The notes under the pieces are model-generated. The model did not search any database and was not told the DNA's origin. It saw nothing but the letters and a program-made list of their open reading frames with translations. From NCBI GenBank assembly GCA_964364175.1, contig CAYILR010000017.1, positions 14,686 through 78,685 on the forward strand: a stretch of DNA of 64,000 bases, read 5' to 3'. The first letter of the stretch is position 1, and every line of letters begins with the position of its first letter. This document shows positions 44,986 through 54,022 of the stretch, piece after piece. The position numbers and the translations under genes were made by a program. The DNA is from CAYILR01 sp964364175. Lineage in GTDB: Bacteria; Bdellovibrionota; UBA1018.

Positions 44986-46074
44986 TCATTCCAACGCACT
45001 TTTGTATACGCGATCGAGATCCTGAGCACATTTTTCGGGCGAAAACCGCCTTAAAAGCTCCTCAGAGCCGTGTGGATCGATTTTTCCAATTTCCCCTCGC
45101 GAGACGGTACTCATTGCACTGCTCCACCCTCTCTCGTTTTGAGACTCGACCCAATGAATCCCGGACGCTGCCTGTCCCCGCAATCCCTCGCGATGCGGCG
45201 AAATATCAGACACCACCACAGGTACCCCACGGACCAGCGATTCCAACGGAGGCCGCCCAAAACCTTCGTAGATCGAGGGAGAGAACAGAGCCTGTGCGTG
45301 TGAGAGCAGCACCTGAATATCGGCATCCGAAATTCCGGCCAAAAATACCACGCCCGGGTTTGCCCCGGGTTCTCGATCTTCGGCAGCAACGCAAAGCTGC
45401 GGTGGGGAATTCACGGCGAGGCCTCGAAACTCCGCATAGGCGCGCAAGAGCATCGAGAGATTTTTGTGAGGCTTCCATCCCGCCATGCAAAGCCAATATT
45501 TGCGTTCCTGCAATTTCCACCGCTCCATCACGCGCCGAACGGAGTCGGGAGCTGTTTCATTCTTGGAAGGAGGCTCAATCGGATTCCACACGATTTGTGG
45601 AGCGGGAGAATCCGAACCCAGCCAACGTTGAATTTCATCTCGTGAAAATTCAGAAACCGTCATCACGGCGCGCGCACCGCGAACGAATTTTTTTAGAATT
45701 GCGCCATAGTATTGCTTTTTCAACCAACCACCGTACTGCAGATGATTCAGGTCGTGCACGGTCACGACCCACGGGCAAGGCGACCAGGGCAAGCTGGAAA
45801 AACTCGGGCTGTGATACAGGGCTGCTTTTTGTTTCATGAGCAGACGAGGGATTTCGATCCACTCCCGTAAATCTAGAAATGGAATTGCAGTTTCAATGCA
45901 AGTCATTCCCTCGATGCGAACTCCGGGCGCGACCAGAAATTCCAAATCATACAGAAGCCCACCTGGTTGCTCACGTAAACTACGAAGCCCTCGAGCCAGG
46001 AGCTGCACATATTTCGCGATCCCATGCCCCACCGGTCCAATCATGCGTGCGTCGACGATGATTTTTGGTTTCAA
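44986..46074 (-). CDS. Glycosyltransferase family 4/1
   Basis: 362 residues, GT-B fold. The start VDARMIGPVGHGIAKYVQLL is typical of GT4 mannosyltransferases, and the donor signature SIYEGFGRPPLESLVRGVPVV lies near residue 280. The start overlaps the end of the Hpt-ligase gene by four bases, so it is translated with it. It probably adds a sugar to the glycan that the ligase/polymerase handles. Confidence 0.9.
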   Translation of the reverse strand: MKPKIIVDARMIGPVGHGIAKYVQLLARGLRSLREQPGGLLYDLEFLVAPGVRIEGMTCIETAIPFLDLREWIEIPRLLMKQKAALYHSPSFSSLPWSPCPWVVTVHDLNHLQYGGWLKKQYYGAILKKFVRGARAVMTVSEFSRDEIQRWLGSDSPAPQIVWNPIEPPSKNETAPDSVRRVMERWKLQERKYWLCMAGWKPHKNLSMLLRAYAEFRGLAVNSPPQLCVAAEDREPGANPGVVFLAGISDADIQVLLSHAQALFSPSIYEGFGRPPLESLVRGVPVVVSDISPHREGLRGQAASGIHWVESQNERGWSSAMSTVSRGEIGKIDPHGSEELLRRFSPEKCAQDLDRVYKSALE

Positions 46075-47813
46075 GATAACCAGCTCTCTTGCTCTTCGCG
46101 TTCACTGGGCTTTTGCATCACCAGCAACCAAGCTACCACCCACATGACCTGATGCAGAACTTTCGCATCCCAGAAATTCACCTGCGTGAGTCCGTTCAAC
46201 TGAAACACGATCCAAGCGCAGACCATTGCTCGGCCAAAAACCGAGCCCTGGCGCGCACTCCGCCAAGCCATCGCCAGCCAAATTCCGACCCACGCGAGCC
46301 ACGACAGCGCGCCAAGCAATCCGGTCGAACCCAACATCTCCAAAACCATGTTGTGCGCATGACCGACAAAGAAATTAATCCAGCCATGCTTCTCTGCCAG
46401 ATAGTGATAAGCAAGCTGGTGATTCTGATGCCAACCGACTCCCGTCAACGGACGTTCGAGAAAAAACCGCCAGTTTGATTCCCATAAACTCTGACGAGAA
46501 TACACACCCAGTGAATCCGTCATTCGAGATTGGATCCAGGACACCTGGCTGAGCACTAGCGCAAAAATCACGCCTGCAGCGACCACCCAGGGGCGCCACT
46601 TTTTGGGCAACCTCCACAAAATCCAGATCAGAATTCCGATAGGCAGAACGATCCAAAGCGTACGCGAGTAAGTTCCAAACAAAGTAAACGCCGCGATTCC
46701 TAAAACGAACCAGGCAAGCGGCTTGGGCAGCGTCTTTTTGAAAAGCAGTTCCAGCTGGAGAAAAAACGGAAAAATCAAAATACTGGCCGTCGACAAGTGG
46801 TGCCCGAAAAAAAGAATCGTATGAAACCGCGACTCGTTCCCAGGAATCCGCTGCATCCGAGGCCACCCGGTAAAATACTGCACAACTCCAATGCAGCAGA
46901 GCAAAGCAAAAGCCCCCCACCAGTACCGCAGAACCCGAATCTTCCCCTCACGAGACAAAAGCGAAATCGCGATCGCCAAAGGAAACGGCCAGAACAGGTA
47001 CCAAGCCTTGGCCATGTCCTGCAACCAATGCACTTGCATGACATAGCCGTGGTAGATGAGCGGAAAAAACCGAGCACCCACGAGGGAGAGCACGCAAGAC
47101 ACAGTGAGTGAGCAGGAAGCCCAGCATAACCACCGGAACTCACGCACTCCCCAAAACCCACGCAGTTGTGCAAGGATTTCGCCAAACGCGAAATTGGAGC
47201 CCATGTTCTGGTCCAACCTCGAGTCCAATTTCGCCAAACGCGAAATTGCAGCTAGGTTGCCATATACCAACAAACACACCACAAACACCGCCACCCCAAT
47301 GCTCATCGTGGCCATCGATATGAACGTGCTTACGCCGTAGAAGGACAGACCAAACACCAAAATCTGCTCTCCAAGAAGCGCCGGAGAAGATTTTAAAGTT
47401 TCCGTGCGGGGATTCATGCGCCAGGAGGGCGCAGCCGAAGGCGCATGCAAGGGCAGGATGCCCGTGCCCCGCGCGGAAAGCTTTAAAATCTTCTCTGGCG
47501 CTTCCTGGTCAGCATCCTGGGTAGCCACGTCCTGCATCATCCCGCGCAATCGAAGCGCCGCAACCTCCATCCAACGCACGTCGCTCTCACCCGCATCCAA
47601 CCTCTCCTCAATCTCCGCAGCACACTCCGACAATTCCCGAAATCCATAAGACCCCGCGACACCCGAAATTTTATGACTGATGTGAATCAATTTTTCCCGC
47701 GCCCGGACAGCATCGCCCTGCTTCAAATCCGACACCACTTCACTCAGAGCCTGAACTCGCGCTCCAAAAGAACCCACGAATTTTTTAACCAGCTCATTCC
47801 ACTCAGTGTCCAT
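46071..47813 (-). CDS. Hpt phosphotransfer domain fused to O-antigen ligase/polymerase
   Basis: A single uninterrupted frame of 580 residues. Residues about 1-95 form a histidine phosphotransfer domain with the signature HISHKISGVAGSYGF (phospho-His probably His47). Residues about 103-148 are encoded by a 138-bp inverted-repeat element. From 150 on it is polytopic (10-12 helices) with the Wzy_C/WaaL loop TGVGWHQNHQLAYHYLA and GHAHNMVLEMLGSTGLLGAL. The ATG overlaps the receiver gene by 11 nt. I infer that phosphoryl flow from the kinase upstream controls polysaccharide ligation or polymerisation. I do not know a described protein with this order. Confidence 0.85.
   Translation of the reverse strand: MDTEWNELVKKFVGSFGARVQALSEVVSDLKQGDAVRAREKLIHISHKISGVAGSYGFRELSECAAEIEERLDAGESDVRWMEVAALRLRGMMQDVATQDADQEAPEKILKLSARGTGILPLHAPSAAPSWRMNPRTETLKSSPALLGEQILVFGLSFYGVSTFISMATMSIGVAVFVVCLLVYGNLAAISRLAKLDSRLDQNMGSNFAFGEILAQLRGFWGVREFRWLCWASCSLTVSCVLSLVGARFFPLIYHGYVMQVHWLQDMAKAWYLFWPFPLAIAISLLSREGKIRVLRYWWGAFALLCCIGVVQYFTGWPRMQRIPGNESRFHTILFFGHHLSTASILIFPFFLQLELLFKKTLPKPLAWFVLGIAAFTLFGTYSRTLWIVLPIGILIWILWRLPKKWRPWVVAAGVIFALVLSQVSWIQSRMTDSLGVYSRQSLWESNWRFFLERPLTGVGWHQNHQLAYHYLAEKHGWINFFVGHAHNMVLEMLGSTGLLGALSWLAWVGIWLAMAWRSARQGSVFGRAMVCAWIVFQLNGLTQVNFWDAKVLHQVMWVVAWLLVMQKPSEREEQESWLS
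47176..47248. repeat. Two copies of a 21-bp hairpin repeat inside the ligase gene
   Basis: The unit (47176-47196 and 47228-47248) is identical in both copies and is itself a hairpin: ATTTCGC, CAAAC, GCGAAAT. The copies are 52 bp apart and therefore read in different frames (as NFAFGEI and ISRLAKL on the minus strand). The inner flanks extend to an 11-bp inverted repeat (GCGAAATTGGA and TCCAATTTCGC). Confidence 0.75.
47371..47508. repeat. 138-bp in-frame palindromic element
   Basis: Terminal inverted repeats of about 42 bp (47371-47412 and 47468-47508) differ by three substitutions and one indel; conserved cores include GAGAAGATTTTAAAG on the left and its complement on the right. Nested hairpins fill the middle (CATGCGCC with GGCGCATG; GGGC with GCCC). 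The length is 46 codons, so the ORF is kept open. It encodes the whole linker between the Hpt domain and the membrane part, in the manner of Rickettsia palindromic elements. Confidence 0.75.
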
Positions 47814-48201
47814 CAGAAGCCGTAGCCATTCGATTCACCGCTTTTACCAATTCCCCAGGATCAAATGGCTTGTGCATGTACTGCTCGGCCCCCAAATCCG
47901 ACGCAGCGGCAACATCCGCACGAAACCCTTTTGCTGTCAGAATGAGGACGGGAATTTTTTGCAAGATGGGATCTGCCTTGACCTTCTTCAAAACTTCCAG
48001 CCCAGTCATTACCGGCATCATAATGTCCAAAATCAGCAAATTCCATCCACCGGTATCAGAACTCAGCTTATCCCATGCTGCCGCACCATTTTCTGCCCAA
48101 ACAGTCTCAAAACCCTCTCTATCCAGTTTAAACAGAATCAATTTAGCCAGGTGCTCCTCGTCTTCCGCCAGCAAAATCCGACCTCGCGTTGTTTTGGTCA
48201 T
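47803..48201 (-). CDS. Single-domain response regulator (CheY-like)
   Basis: 132 residues, a stand-alone receiver: acidic pair in ILLAEDEEH, phospho-Asp59 in LLILDIMMP, Thr in LILTAKG and Lys in YMHKPFDP. No output domain. It overlaps the kinase stop (4 nt) and the Hpt-ligase start (11 nt). It is positioned to carry phosphate from the kinase to the Hpt domain. Confidence 0.92.
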   Translation of the reverse strand: MTKTTRGRILLAEDEEHLAKLILFKLDREGFETVWAENGAAAWDKLSSDTGGWNLLILDIMMPVMTGLEVLKKVKADPILQKIPVLILTAKGFRADVAAASDLGAEQYMHKPFDPGELVKAVNRMATASDGH

Positions 48202-49631
48202 GAGCTTTTCTCCAAAAACTGCAACACTTGGTCGGCTAATCGCTCAAAACTTTGAAATTTCTGAATATACAAAATCCGATCCGACTCGGACGGATTGTCA
48301 GGCCTCTCATCAAATAGTACACAGACTGGCAACGTTAGTCCCTGGGGCAATTTCCGCAAAAGCTTCAACGACTCATCTCCATCCAAAACCGCAATATCGT
48401 AAGAATCACTTTGCTCGATTTTTGAAATTAAAGCTCCAATGCTTTCCACCCAATCGACTGCTAGTTTTCTTCGCTCCAACTCGCCACGAATCACGACAGC
48501 CAGATCCCTTTTCTGTTCAAATAGCAGAACCCGACGTCGGTTTCCTTCGATGTTTTTCTCACTGGATGGAACAAAAATAGGCAAGCGGACAATGAATGCG
48601 CAGCCCCGGCCTTCTTCGCTCTGCACTTCGATCGCACCGTTGTGAGCCTCGACCAAACCATGCGCGATGAACAAACCCAGACCTGTACCACCCTCCATCC
48701 GCGTCGCATCGTTTCTCAATCGTCTGAATTTATGAAATAGCTCTAATTTCTGTTCCACAGTGATCCCAGGCCCTGTGTCCTGCACCCGAACTACGGCGAT
48801 TTGCCCTTCGGATTCCAAACTCACAGAAACACCGCCTTTTACCGTGTATTTGATCGCATTCGAAATCAGGTTCACAAAAATCTGGATCAACCGATCCCGC
48901 TCACCCAAAACCTGCAGGTCTTTTTCCAGCCCCTTGAACTCCAAGCGCAAGCCCTTTTCGCGCACCATCACGTCGAAGGTGTTCCGACAATCTTCCAAAA
49001 TACTCGCCAGACGCAAAGGATCTCGGGACACCTCGAACTTGCCCGATTCCATTTTCTCCACATCCAAAATATCATTAATCAGCTTTCCCAAACGGCTGAC
49101 ATTCACATCCACGATCTGCAGAAATTCTTTTTGGGTAGCATTGATCGGCCCGGCTTCCTCAGCCGCAAGGACTTTGACATAGCCTCCGATCGCCGTCAGC
49201 GGCGTTCTCAATTCATGAGACACCGTCGACAGGAACTCTGCTTTGATTTCATTGCTCTCCTGAATTTTCCTCAAGAGTTCATTGAATGAATGCTGAAGTT
49301 TGGAAATTTCGGCGATTCCGGAAATTTCGGAGCGCATCGACAGATTCCAGACCAGATCCCCGCGAATCAGTTTATCCAAGTCCACTAACGGATCAAAAAC
49401 ACGCGTTTTCCAAAGCTGCATGACCGCAAGGCTTACCACCGCGCTACTCACGGTGAAGAGCGCAAGAACAAGCGTCACACCGCCGGAAAATTCAATGAAA
49501 TTTTTCAGCGCAAAAAATAAAATCACTGCACTAAAAACAAAGAAAGCAAAACAAAATCCGGAAAAGGAAAGGAGCGTCGCTAGGGAAGCATTTCCAAAAG
49601 AAGTCGAGGTACTACCCCCGCGGTTTTCCAC
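48198..49631 (-). CDS. Sensor histidine kinase with degenerate receiver
   Basis: 477 residues from a GTG at 49631, one base after the porin gene's stop. Two membrane helices (about 18-43 and 50-73) have almost no periplasmic loop, then a HAMP-like linker, the phosphoacceptor helix STVSHELRTPLTAIGGYVK (His139) and an ATPase domain with LISNAIKYT, DTGPGI and GTGLGLFIA. Residues about 365-475 look like a receiver (YDIAVLDGDESLKLL), but the N-terminal acidic pair is missing, so it may not be phosphorylated. The signal is probably within the membrane. Confidence 0.88.
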   Translation of the reverse strand: MENRGGSTSTSFGNASLATLLSFSGFCFAFFVFSAVILFFALKNFIEFSGGVTLVLALFTVSSAVVSLAVMQLWKTRVFDPLVDLDKLIRGDLVWNLSMRSEISGIAEISKLQHSFNELLRKIQESNEIKAEFLSTVSHELRTPLTAIGGYVKVLAAEEAGPINATQKEFLQIVDVNVSRLGKLINDILDVEKMESGKFEVSRDPLRLASILEDCRNTFDVMVREKGLRLEFKGLEKDLQVLGERDRLIQIFVNLISNAIKYTVKGGVSVSLESEGQIAVVRVQDTGPGITVEQKLELFHKFRRLRNDATRMEGGTGLGLFIAHGLVEAHNGAIEVQSEEGRGCAFIVRLPIFVPSSEKNIEGNRRRVLLFEQKRDLAVVIRGELERRKLAVDWVESIGALISKIEQSDSYDIAVLDGDESLKLLRKLPQGLTLPVCVLFDERPDNPSESDRILYIQKFQSFERLADQVLQFLEKSS

Positions 49632-49632
49632 C

Positions 49633-51171
49633 TTAGAAGTTCACCCCTGCCTTGATCACGCTGGCAAAAACAAATCCAACTGCGTTTTGTTTGCTGGTAT
49701 TTGAAAACCGGTAATAGCTCCCCGGGAAAAAGAATCCAAAATCCCCACCGAATACGAACGATTCATCCCAATGAAACGTGGCTCCGTAGTCCATCTCCCA
49801 ACCCAGCCAAGATTCCTGCTTTTGTCCGCCCGCATTGGCGACATTCTGTCGAGTCCATGTGTTGAAAAAATACCCCTGACCATTGGCGGTTTCGCGTGCC
49901 GTGGCCAGAGCCCAGTTGGTGTGAAAATTCCATTTATCCGTTCTGAAGGAGCCCCCCCAGTTCAAATACGCGGCATTGGTGATGGGATTGTCATAGGGTG
50001 ACCGCAACGTCGACGCAGAATTCACAGGATTATTGAGTGTGTTTGGCCCACCCAAATTCGCCAGTTGATAATTGAACATGATCAGAGCCACGCGATAGTT
50101 GGGATTGAAGTAAAACGCATGCCATCGATTGGGATCAAGACTTCCTCCTGAAGGTTGTCCCGGAGCCAACCCTCCCTTCAGAAACGCCTCCCAAGCAGAG
50201 CCGATTTTGAATTGGCTCTCCAACGCTCCCGCTGCAGTTTTGTATTCTTTCTCTCCCAACATCCCCATGACAATTGGAACTTCTGCCCCCAAGGTGACGA
50301 ACGAAAATTTACGCCGTGCAAACAAGTCAAACGTATTGTAGCGCATCGAAACTGCCCGGCCTGCGGAATCCCCGCTCGCCCATTTCGTATCGCCATATCC
50401 CAACAATCCACCGTTCGGATCTTGCGCCGCGCCCGCAATGCGGCGAATGAAATTCACGCCGCCTTCGAGCTCCTCGTCGAGATTTTCATATTTAATCGCT
50501 ACAGAATAATCACTGACCGTGGGATTGTACCCCACGCTGGTGCATCCACCCAACGGAGACGTGGGCAAGCAACTTCCCGATAGACTGTTGCCGATCGAAT
50601 ATTTCACATAGCTGGGAACAAACGAGAACGCGCCGAATTTCGAAACCATGCGAACCGTGTCGCCGGTCGACTGATAGCGATCCCACAAACCATCGCCGTT
50701 ATTCCAAACCAGTCCCAAACCCCAATGCATCGGAGCCCGCCCTAATTGAACGGTTCCAATATCACTGACATATTCTCCCCAAAATCGCTGAGCGGAAATC
50801 GTGGAGCCGCGATTGTAAGTCGAATTGAAGCCGCGCTGATCACGTCCGTAAGGAACACCGCTTCCGTACACACCATAGATCGGATCACCGACCCAGAATT
50901 CGGATTTGATCGAAATATTATCATTCACAATGACTTTGGGCTTGAGACGCAGGAAAACTGGCTGAAAAATCGCCCAATTCGAGCCGGTCCCAGGAATATA
51001 ATATCCACCTTTGCCGACACGATCGGGATCAGCATTGTATGTGTTCGTCATCGTGGGGTTATTGAGCCAGTGAGCTTCCGTGCGAAATTGCCCGCCCCAA
51101 TCGAGGTCCATCGCCGAAGCTGAAGACGCAACCCAACCCATCACAAGTAGAAATAACATCGCTGCTCTCAT
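49633..51171 (-). CDS. Outer-membrane beta-barrel (porin-like) protein
   Basis: 512 residues with a signal peptide (MRAAMLFLLVMGWVASSASA) and a C-terminal phenylalanine (VIKAGVNF), both usual for outer-membrane barrels. The body alternates aromatic/hydrophobic and polar residues, with WGGQFRTEAHWL and GTVQLGRAPMHWGLGLVW recalling alginate-export-like and carbohydrate-selective porins. Its stop is one base from the kinase start, so the kinase operon may begin here. Substrate unknown. Confidence 0.72.
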   Translation of the reverse strand: MRAAMLFLLVMGWVASSASAMDLDWGGQFRTEAHWLNNPTMTNTYNADPDRVGKGGYYIPGTGSNWAIFQPVFLRLKPKVIVNDNISIKSEFWVGDPIYGVYGSGVPYGRDQRGFNSTYNRGSTISAQRFWGEYVSDIGTVQLGRAPMHWGLGLVWNNGDGLWDRYQSTGDTVRMVSKFGAFSFVPSYVKYSIGNSLSGSCLPTSPLGGCTSVGYNPTVSDYSVAIKYENLDEELEGGVNFIRRIAGAAQDPNGGLLGYGDTKWASGDSAGRAVSMRYNTFDLFARRKFSFVTLGAEVPIVMGMLGEKEYKTAAGALESQFKIGSAWEAFLKGGLAPGQPSGGSLDPNRWHAFYFNPNYRVALIMFNYQLANLGGPNTLNNPVNSASTLRSPYDNPITNAAYLNWGGSFRTDKWNFHTNWALATARETANGQGYFFNTWTRQNVANAGGQKQESWLGWEMDYGATFHWDESFVFGGDFGFFFPGSYYRFSNTSKQNAVGFVFASVIKAGVNF

Positions 51172-51178
51172 TCACACT

Positions 51179-51207
51179 TTTCTATTGACCCGCAGCGGCT
51201 CAGTCAA
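51179..51207 (-). promoter_or_regulatory. Probable promoter of the porin/phosphorelay operon
   Basis: On the minus strand, -35 TTGACT (51207-51202) and -10 TAGAAA (51184-51179), 17 nt apart. The -10 ends about 7 nt before the ATG at 51171, so the mRNA would have almost no leader. The divergent PBP gene starts at 51240. Confidence 0.45.
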
Positions 51208-51239
51208 GGACATTTACTAGGGGGTTCATAAATAGGCCC

Positions 51240-53627
51240 ATGAAACGAAAGCGCAAATCTTGGTCTCAGTACTGGATTTTTTTACTTGGGATCAGCGCCC
51301 TCGGGAGTGTCGTTTTCGCCTTCTACCTCTGGCATCTCTTTGGACAAGTCGAAGCAACCTTCGCAAAACCGACCGAGTTTATTCCAACACGGATTTACTC
51401 GGATGTGACCCGGATTTTTCCTCCCCTGCCCCGAGCTTTCATCGAAGAGCGCCTGAAAGCCTTAAGTTACAGCCCTCAGCGTGAAGGAGCGACGCTCAAA
51501 TTCAAAATGCACGAGGCGCAGTACCCAGAATACTTGGTTCCTGAGGGAGATCAGTCCCGAAAAGCAGGCGATGCGGTCGTCACCCTGACTTTTGAAGATG
51601 AGAAGGATCCCAAATCTTCTCTCCAAACCATTCAAATCGGAGATCAAGAAGTCCGCGAACTCTACCTGGAACCCGAGATGATTTCTGCCCTTTCGAGCGG
51701 CGCGCGCGAGGTCCGGGAGGTTGTTCCGTTCGAGAATATTCCGTCGGAACTCTGGAAGGCGATCATTTCCATCGAAGACCAGCACTTCATGGAGCACACG
51801 GGTTTCGATCCCCGCGGCCTGGCGCGAGCAATCCTAGTGAATCTCAAAACCCTGTCCCTGGCTCAGGGGGGCAGCACGATCACGCAGCAACTGATCAAGA
51901 ATCTGACAGCGCGGCGGGGTAAAAATATTTTTCGGAAGGTGAACGAACTCTTTCTCGCCCTCATTTTGGAAGCCCGATATGGGAAGGAGCAAATTCTCGA
52001 GCGGTACTTGAACGAGGTCTATCTGGGACAAATCGGCAGCCTCGAAATTCACGGAGTGGCTGAGGGCGCTAAGCATTTTTTTGGGAAACCTCTGGAAGAA
52101 TTGAATTTGGCCGAGATGGCACTCATGGCGGGATTGATTCGGGGGCCCGGATTTTATTCTCCCTACCGACACAAGGATCGTGCGGTTGAGAGGCAGCGCT
52201 TAGTTTTGCAAAAAATGCTGGAAACCGGGCAAATTGCGAAGGGGGAGTACGCGGAAGCGTTGAAGGAACCCATTCGCCTAGCGCCACCTCAGAACATGGG
52301 GACTCGTGCCCATTATTTCTTCGTCGACTACGTCAAGGCCGAGTTGCTCAGACAACTGAAGGATCGGATGACGGAAGAGGAAATTTCGGCAGCAGGATTT
52401 CGCGTTTACACGACGCTCGATGCTTCTTTGAATCGCTATGCGCAGCAGATGCTCGCTCGTCGAGTGGATGAGCTTGAAAAACGCCACATGGTTCATGCGG
52501 AGCTGCGGTTGGAAGGGGCTCTGGCCAGCGTTGAGCCCTCGTCTGGATTTATTCGCGCGCTCATTGGTGGCAGTCATTACAGCGAATCGAGTTTTAATCG
52601 GATTTTGAATATGAAGCGCCAGGTGGGTTCTACTTTCAAACCCGTGGTTGCGCTGGCAGCGTTGCTGAAGGAAAAAAATCCGCAGGGGATCAGTTACGGT
52701 GGCGGTTATCCAGTGGAAGATGCGCCTTGGGAGCTGACTTACGATAGAGGGCGGCAAGCGTGGAGCCCTAAAAATTACGAGAAGGGATTCCTAGGTTGGA
52801 CATCACTGCGGAACGCGCTCGCCCATTCGGTGAATACTTGTTTCGCGCGGCTCGGGGTTGAAGTTGGACTGAGATCGATTGTGGATACGGCGCGCGCGCT
52901 TGGGATCGAGTCGCCACTGCCCGAAGTTCCAGCACTGGCACTGGGCGTGGCTGAGCTTTCTCCGATTGAACTGATGCAGGCGTATTCGACTTTAGCCAAT
53001 CAGGGCATTCGCCAAGACATGACCGTCGTGCGCGGAATGACTTTGGATGACGGGACATTGTTCGCGAGATTTATTCCTCGATCGGAAACGGCTGTGTCAG
53101 TCGGAGCGGTCGACTTACTGACTGATTTTCTACAAACCGTAATGACCGAAGGAACCGCAGCCGCATCGGTCGGAATGGGATGGGATCGTCCGAGCGCCGG
53201 AAAAACAGGGACGACAAGCGATTATCGTGACAGCTGGTTTGCGGGCTACACGCCACAGTACGCCACGGTGGTTTGGGTGGGGTTTGATCAAGGTGTACCC
53301 TCACCCGAGGCTTCTGACACTGCGGCGGAAGAGCTGGCGAAGCCAAAGAAAAAGAAATCACCGCTGCCGAAATTGACCGGCGCGACCGCTGCTTTGCCCA
53401 TCTGGGTCGACTTCATGAAGCATGCACACGAAGGCGAACCACCGACACCGTTTCCACAAAGTTCGTTTATTATGGAAATGCGCATCGACAAGCATACCGG
53501 CAAACGCGCCTCGATTTTTTGCAGCGAGGACAACACTGTTTTGGAGAAATACCTCTCCGGCAGCGAACCCACGGACAGCAGCTGCGAATCCGAATGGCCT
53601 CCTTCGCAGAGGAAGCTCGAGATTTAG
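51240..53627 (+). CDS. Class A penicillin-binding protein (PBP1b-like)
   Basis: 795 residues, bifunctional peptidoglycan synthase. An N-terminal membrane helix (about 11-34) is followed by a UB2H-like domain (about 45-125, PTRIYSDVTRIFPPLPRAF), as in PBP1b. The transglycosylase has SIEDQHFMEHTGFDPRG (catalytic Glu179) and GGSTITQQLIKNL; the transpeptidase has STFK (Ser464), SVN and KTGTTSDYRD. The end is unstructured. It polymerises and cross-links wall in the periplasm. Outer-membrane lipoprotein partners are not nearby. Confidence 0.93.
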   Translation: MKRKRKSWSQYWIFLLGISALGSVVFAFYLWHLFGQVEATFAKPTEFIPTRIYSDVTRIFPPLPRAFIEERLKALSYSPQREGATLKFKMHEAQYPEYLVPEGDQSRKAGDAVVTLTFEDEKDPKSSLQTIQIGDQEVRELYLEPEMISALSSGAREVREVVPFENIPSELWKAIISIEDQHFMEHTGFDPRGLARAILVNLKTLSLAQGGSTITQQLIKNLTARRGKNIFRKVNELFLALILEARYGKEQILERYLNEVYLGQIGSLEIHGVAEGAKHFFGKPLEELNLAEMALMAGLIRGPGFYSPYRHKDRAVERQRLVLQKMLETGQIAKGEYAEALKEPIRLAPPQNMGTRAHYFFVDYVKAELLRQLKDRMTEEEISAAGFRVYTTLDASLNRYAQQMLARRVDELEKRHMVHAELRLEGALASVEPSSGFIRALIGGSHYSESSFNRILNMKRQVGSTFKPVVALAALLKEKNPQGISYGGGYPVEDAPWELTYDRGRQAWSPKNYEKGFLGWTSLRNALAHSVNTCFARLGVEVGLRSIVDTARALGIESPLPEVPALALGVAELSPIELMQAYSTLANQGIRQDMTVVRGMTLDDGTLFARFIPRSETAVSVGAVDLLTDFLQTVMTEGTAAASVGMGWDRPSAGKTGTTSDYRDSWFAGYTPQYATVVWVGFDQGVPSPEASDTAAEELAKPKKKKSPLPKLTGATAALPIWVDFMKHAHEGEPPTPFPQSSFIMEMRIDKHTGKRASIFCSEDNTVLEKYLSGSEPTDSSCESEWPPSQRKLEI

Positions 53628-53645
53628 TTCGATGTCAGGTGCTAT

Positions 53646-54017
53646 TTAAACCAACTTCAGGCCAAATGACTGATAATGCCTAAAATCACTGTCCACCGCG
53701 ATCAGCGGAACACCTGCATCAATACAACTTTGCGCAATCAAGCAATCTGCGGTTCTGGATTTCAATTTTTTCTTCAAAATTTGACGTCTCATTTCGCCCG
53801 CTCTTTCCCAAAAACCGGGAGTCAAATCAATGCGAGGCAGACTTTTTATCAACGTAACCGTGTCATCGGTGATGGTAGGGCTGCTGAGCAGTTCAAACAA
53901 AACCAAGGGAGCAAGAACCAACCTACCCTCTCTCAAACCTGCTTCGATGTTTCGACTTTCATCAGACTCGTCATTCGAAAAAAAAGAAATCCATGCGCTC
54001 GTATCGGCAGCCACCAT
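53646..54017 (-). CDS. vapC: PIN-domain toxin (VapC-like)
   Basis: 123 residues of the PIN nuclease fold. Acidic active-site residues: Asp5 in ADTSAWISF, Glu in LFELLSSP, Asp in RTADCLIAQ and Asp in AVDSDFRHY. It probably cleaves tRNA or other RNA and is held inactive by the small upstream gene. Distance to the antitoxin is 5 nt. Confidence 0.88.
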   Translation of the reverse strand: MVAADTSAWISFFSNDESDESRNIEAGLREGRLVLAPLVLFELLSSPTITDDTVTLIKSLPRIDLTPGFWERAGEMRRQILKKKLKSRTADCLIAQSCIDAGVPLIAVDSDFRHYQSFGLKLV

Positions 54018-54022
54018 AAAGT

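Noticed and set aside
45072..45839. 255-residue plus-strand frame over a glycosyltransferase
   Set aside because: Antisense to a clear GT4 gene, Arg/Pro-rich, no motif.
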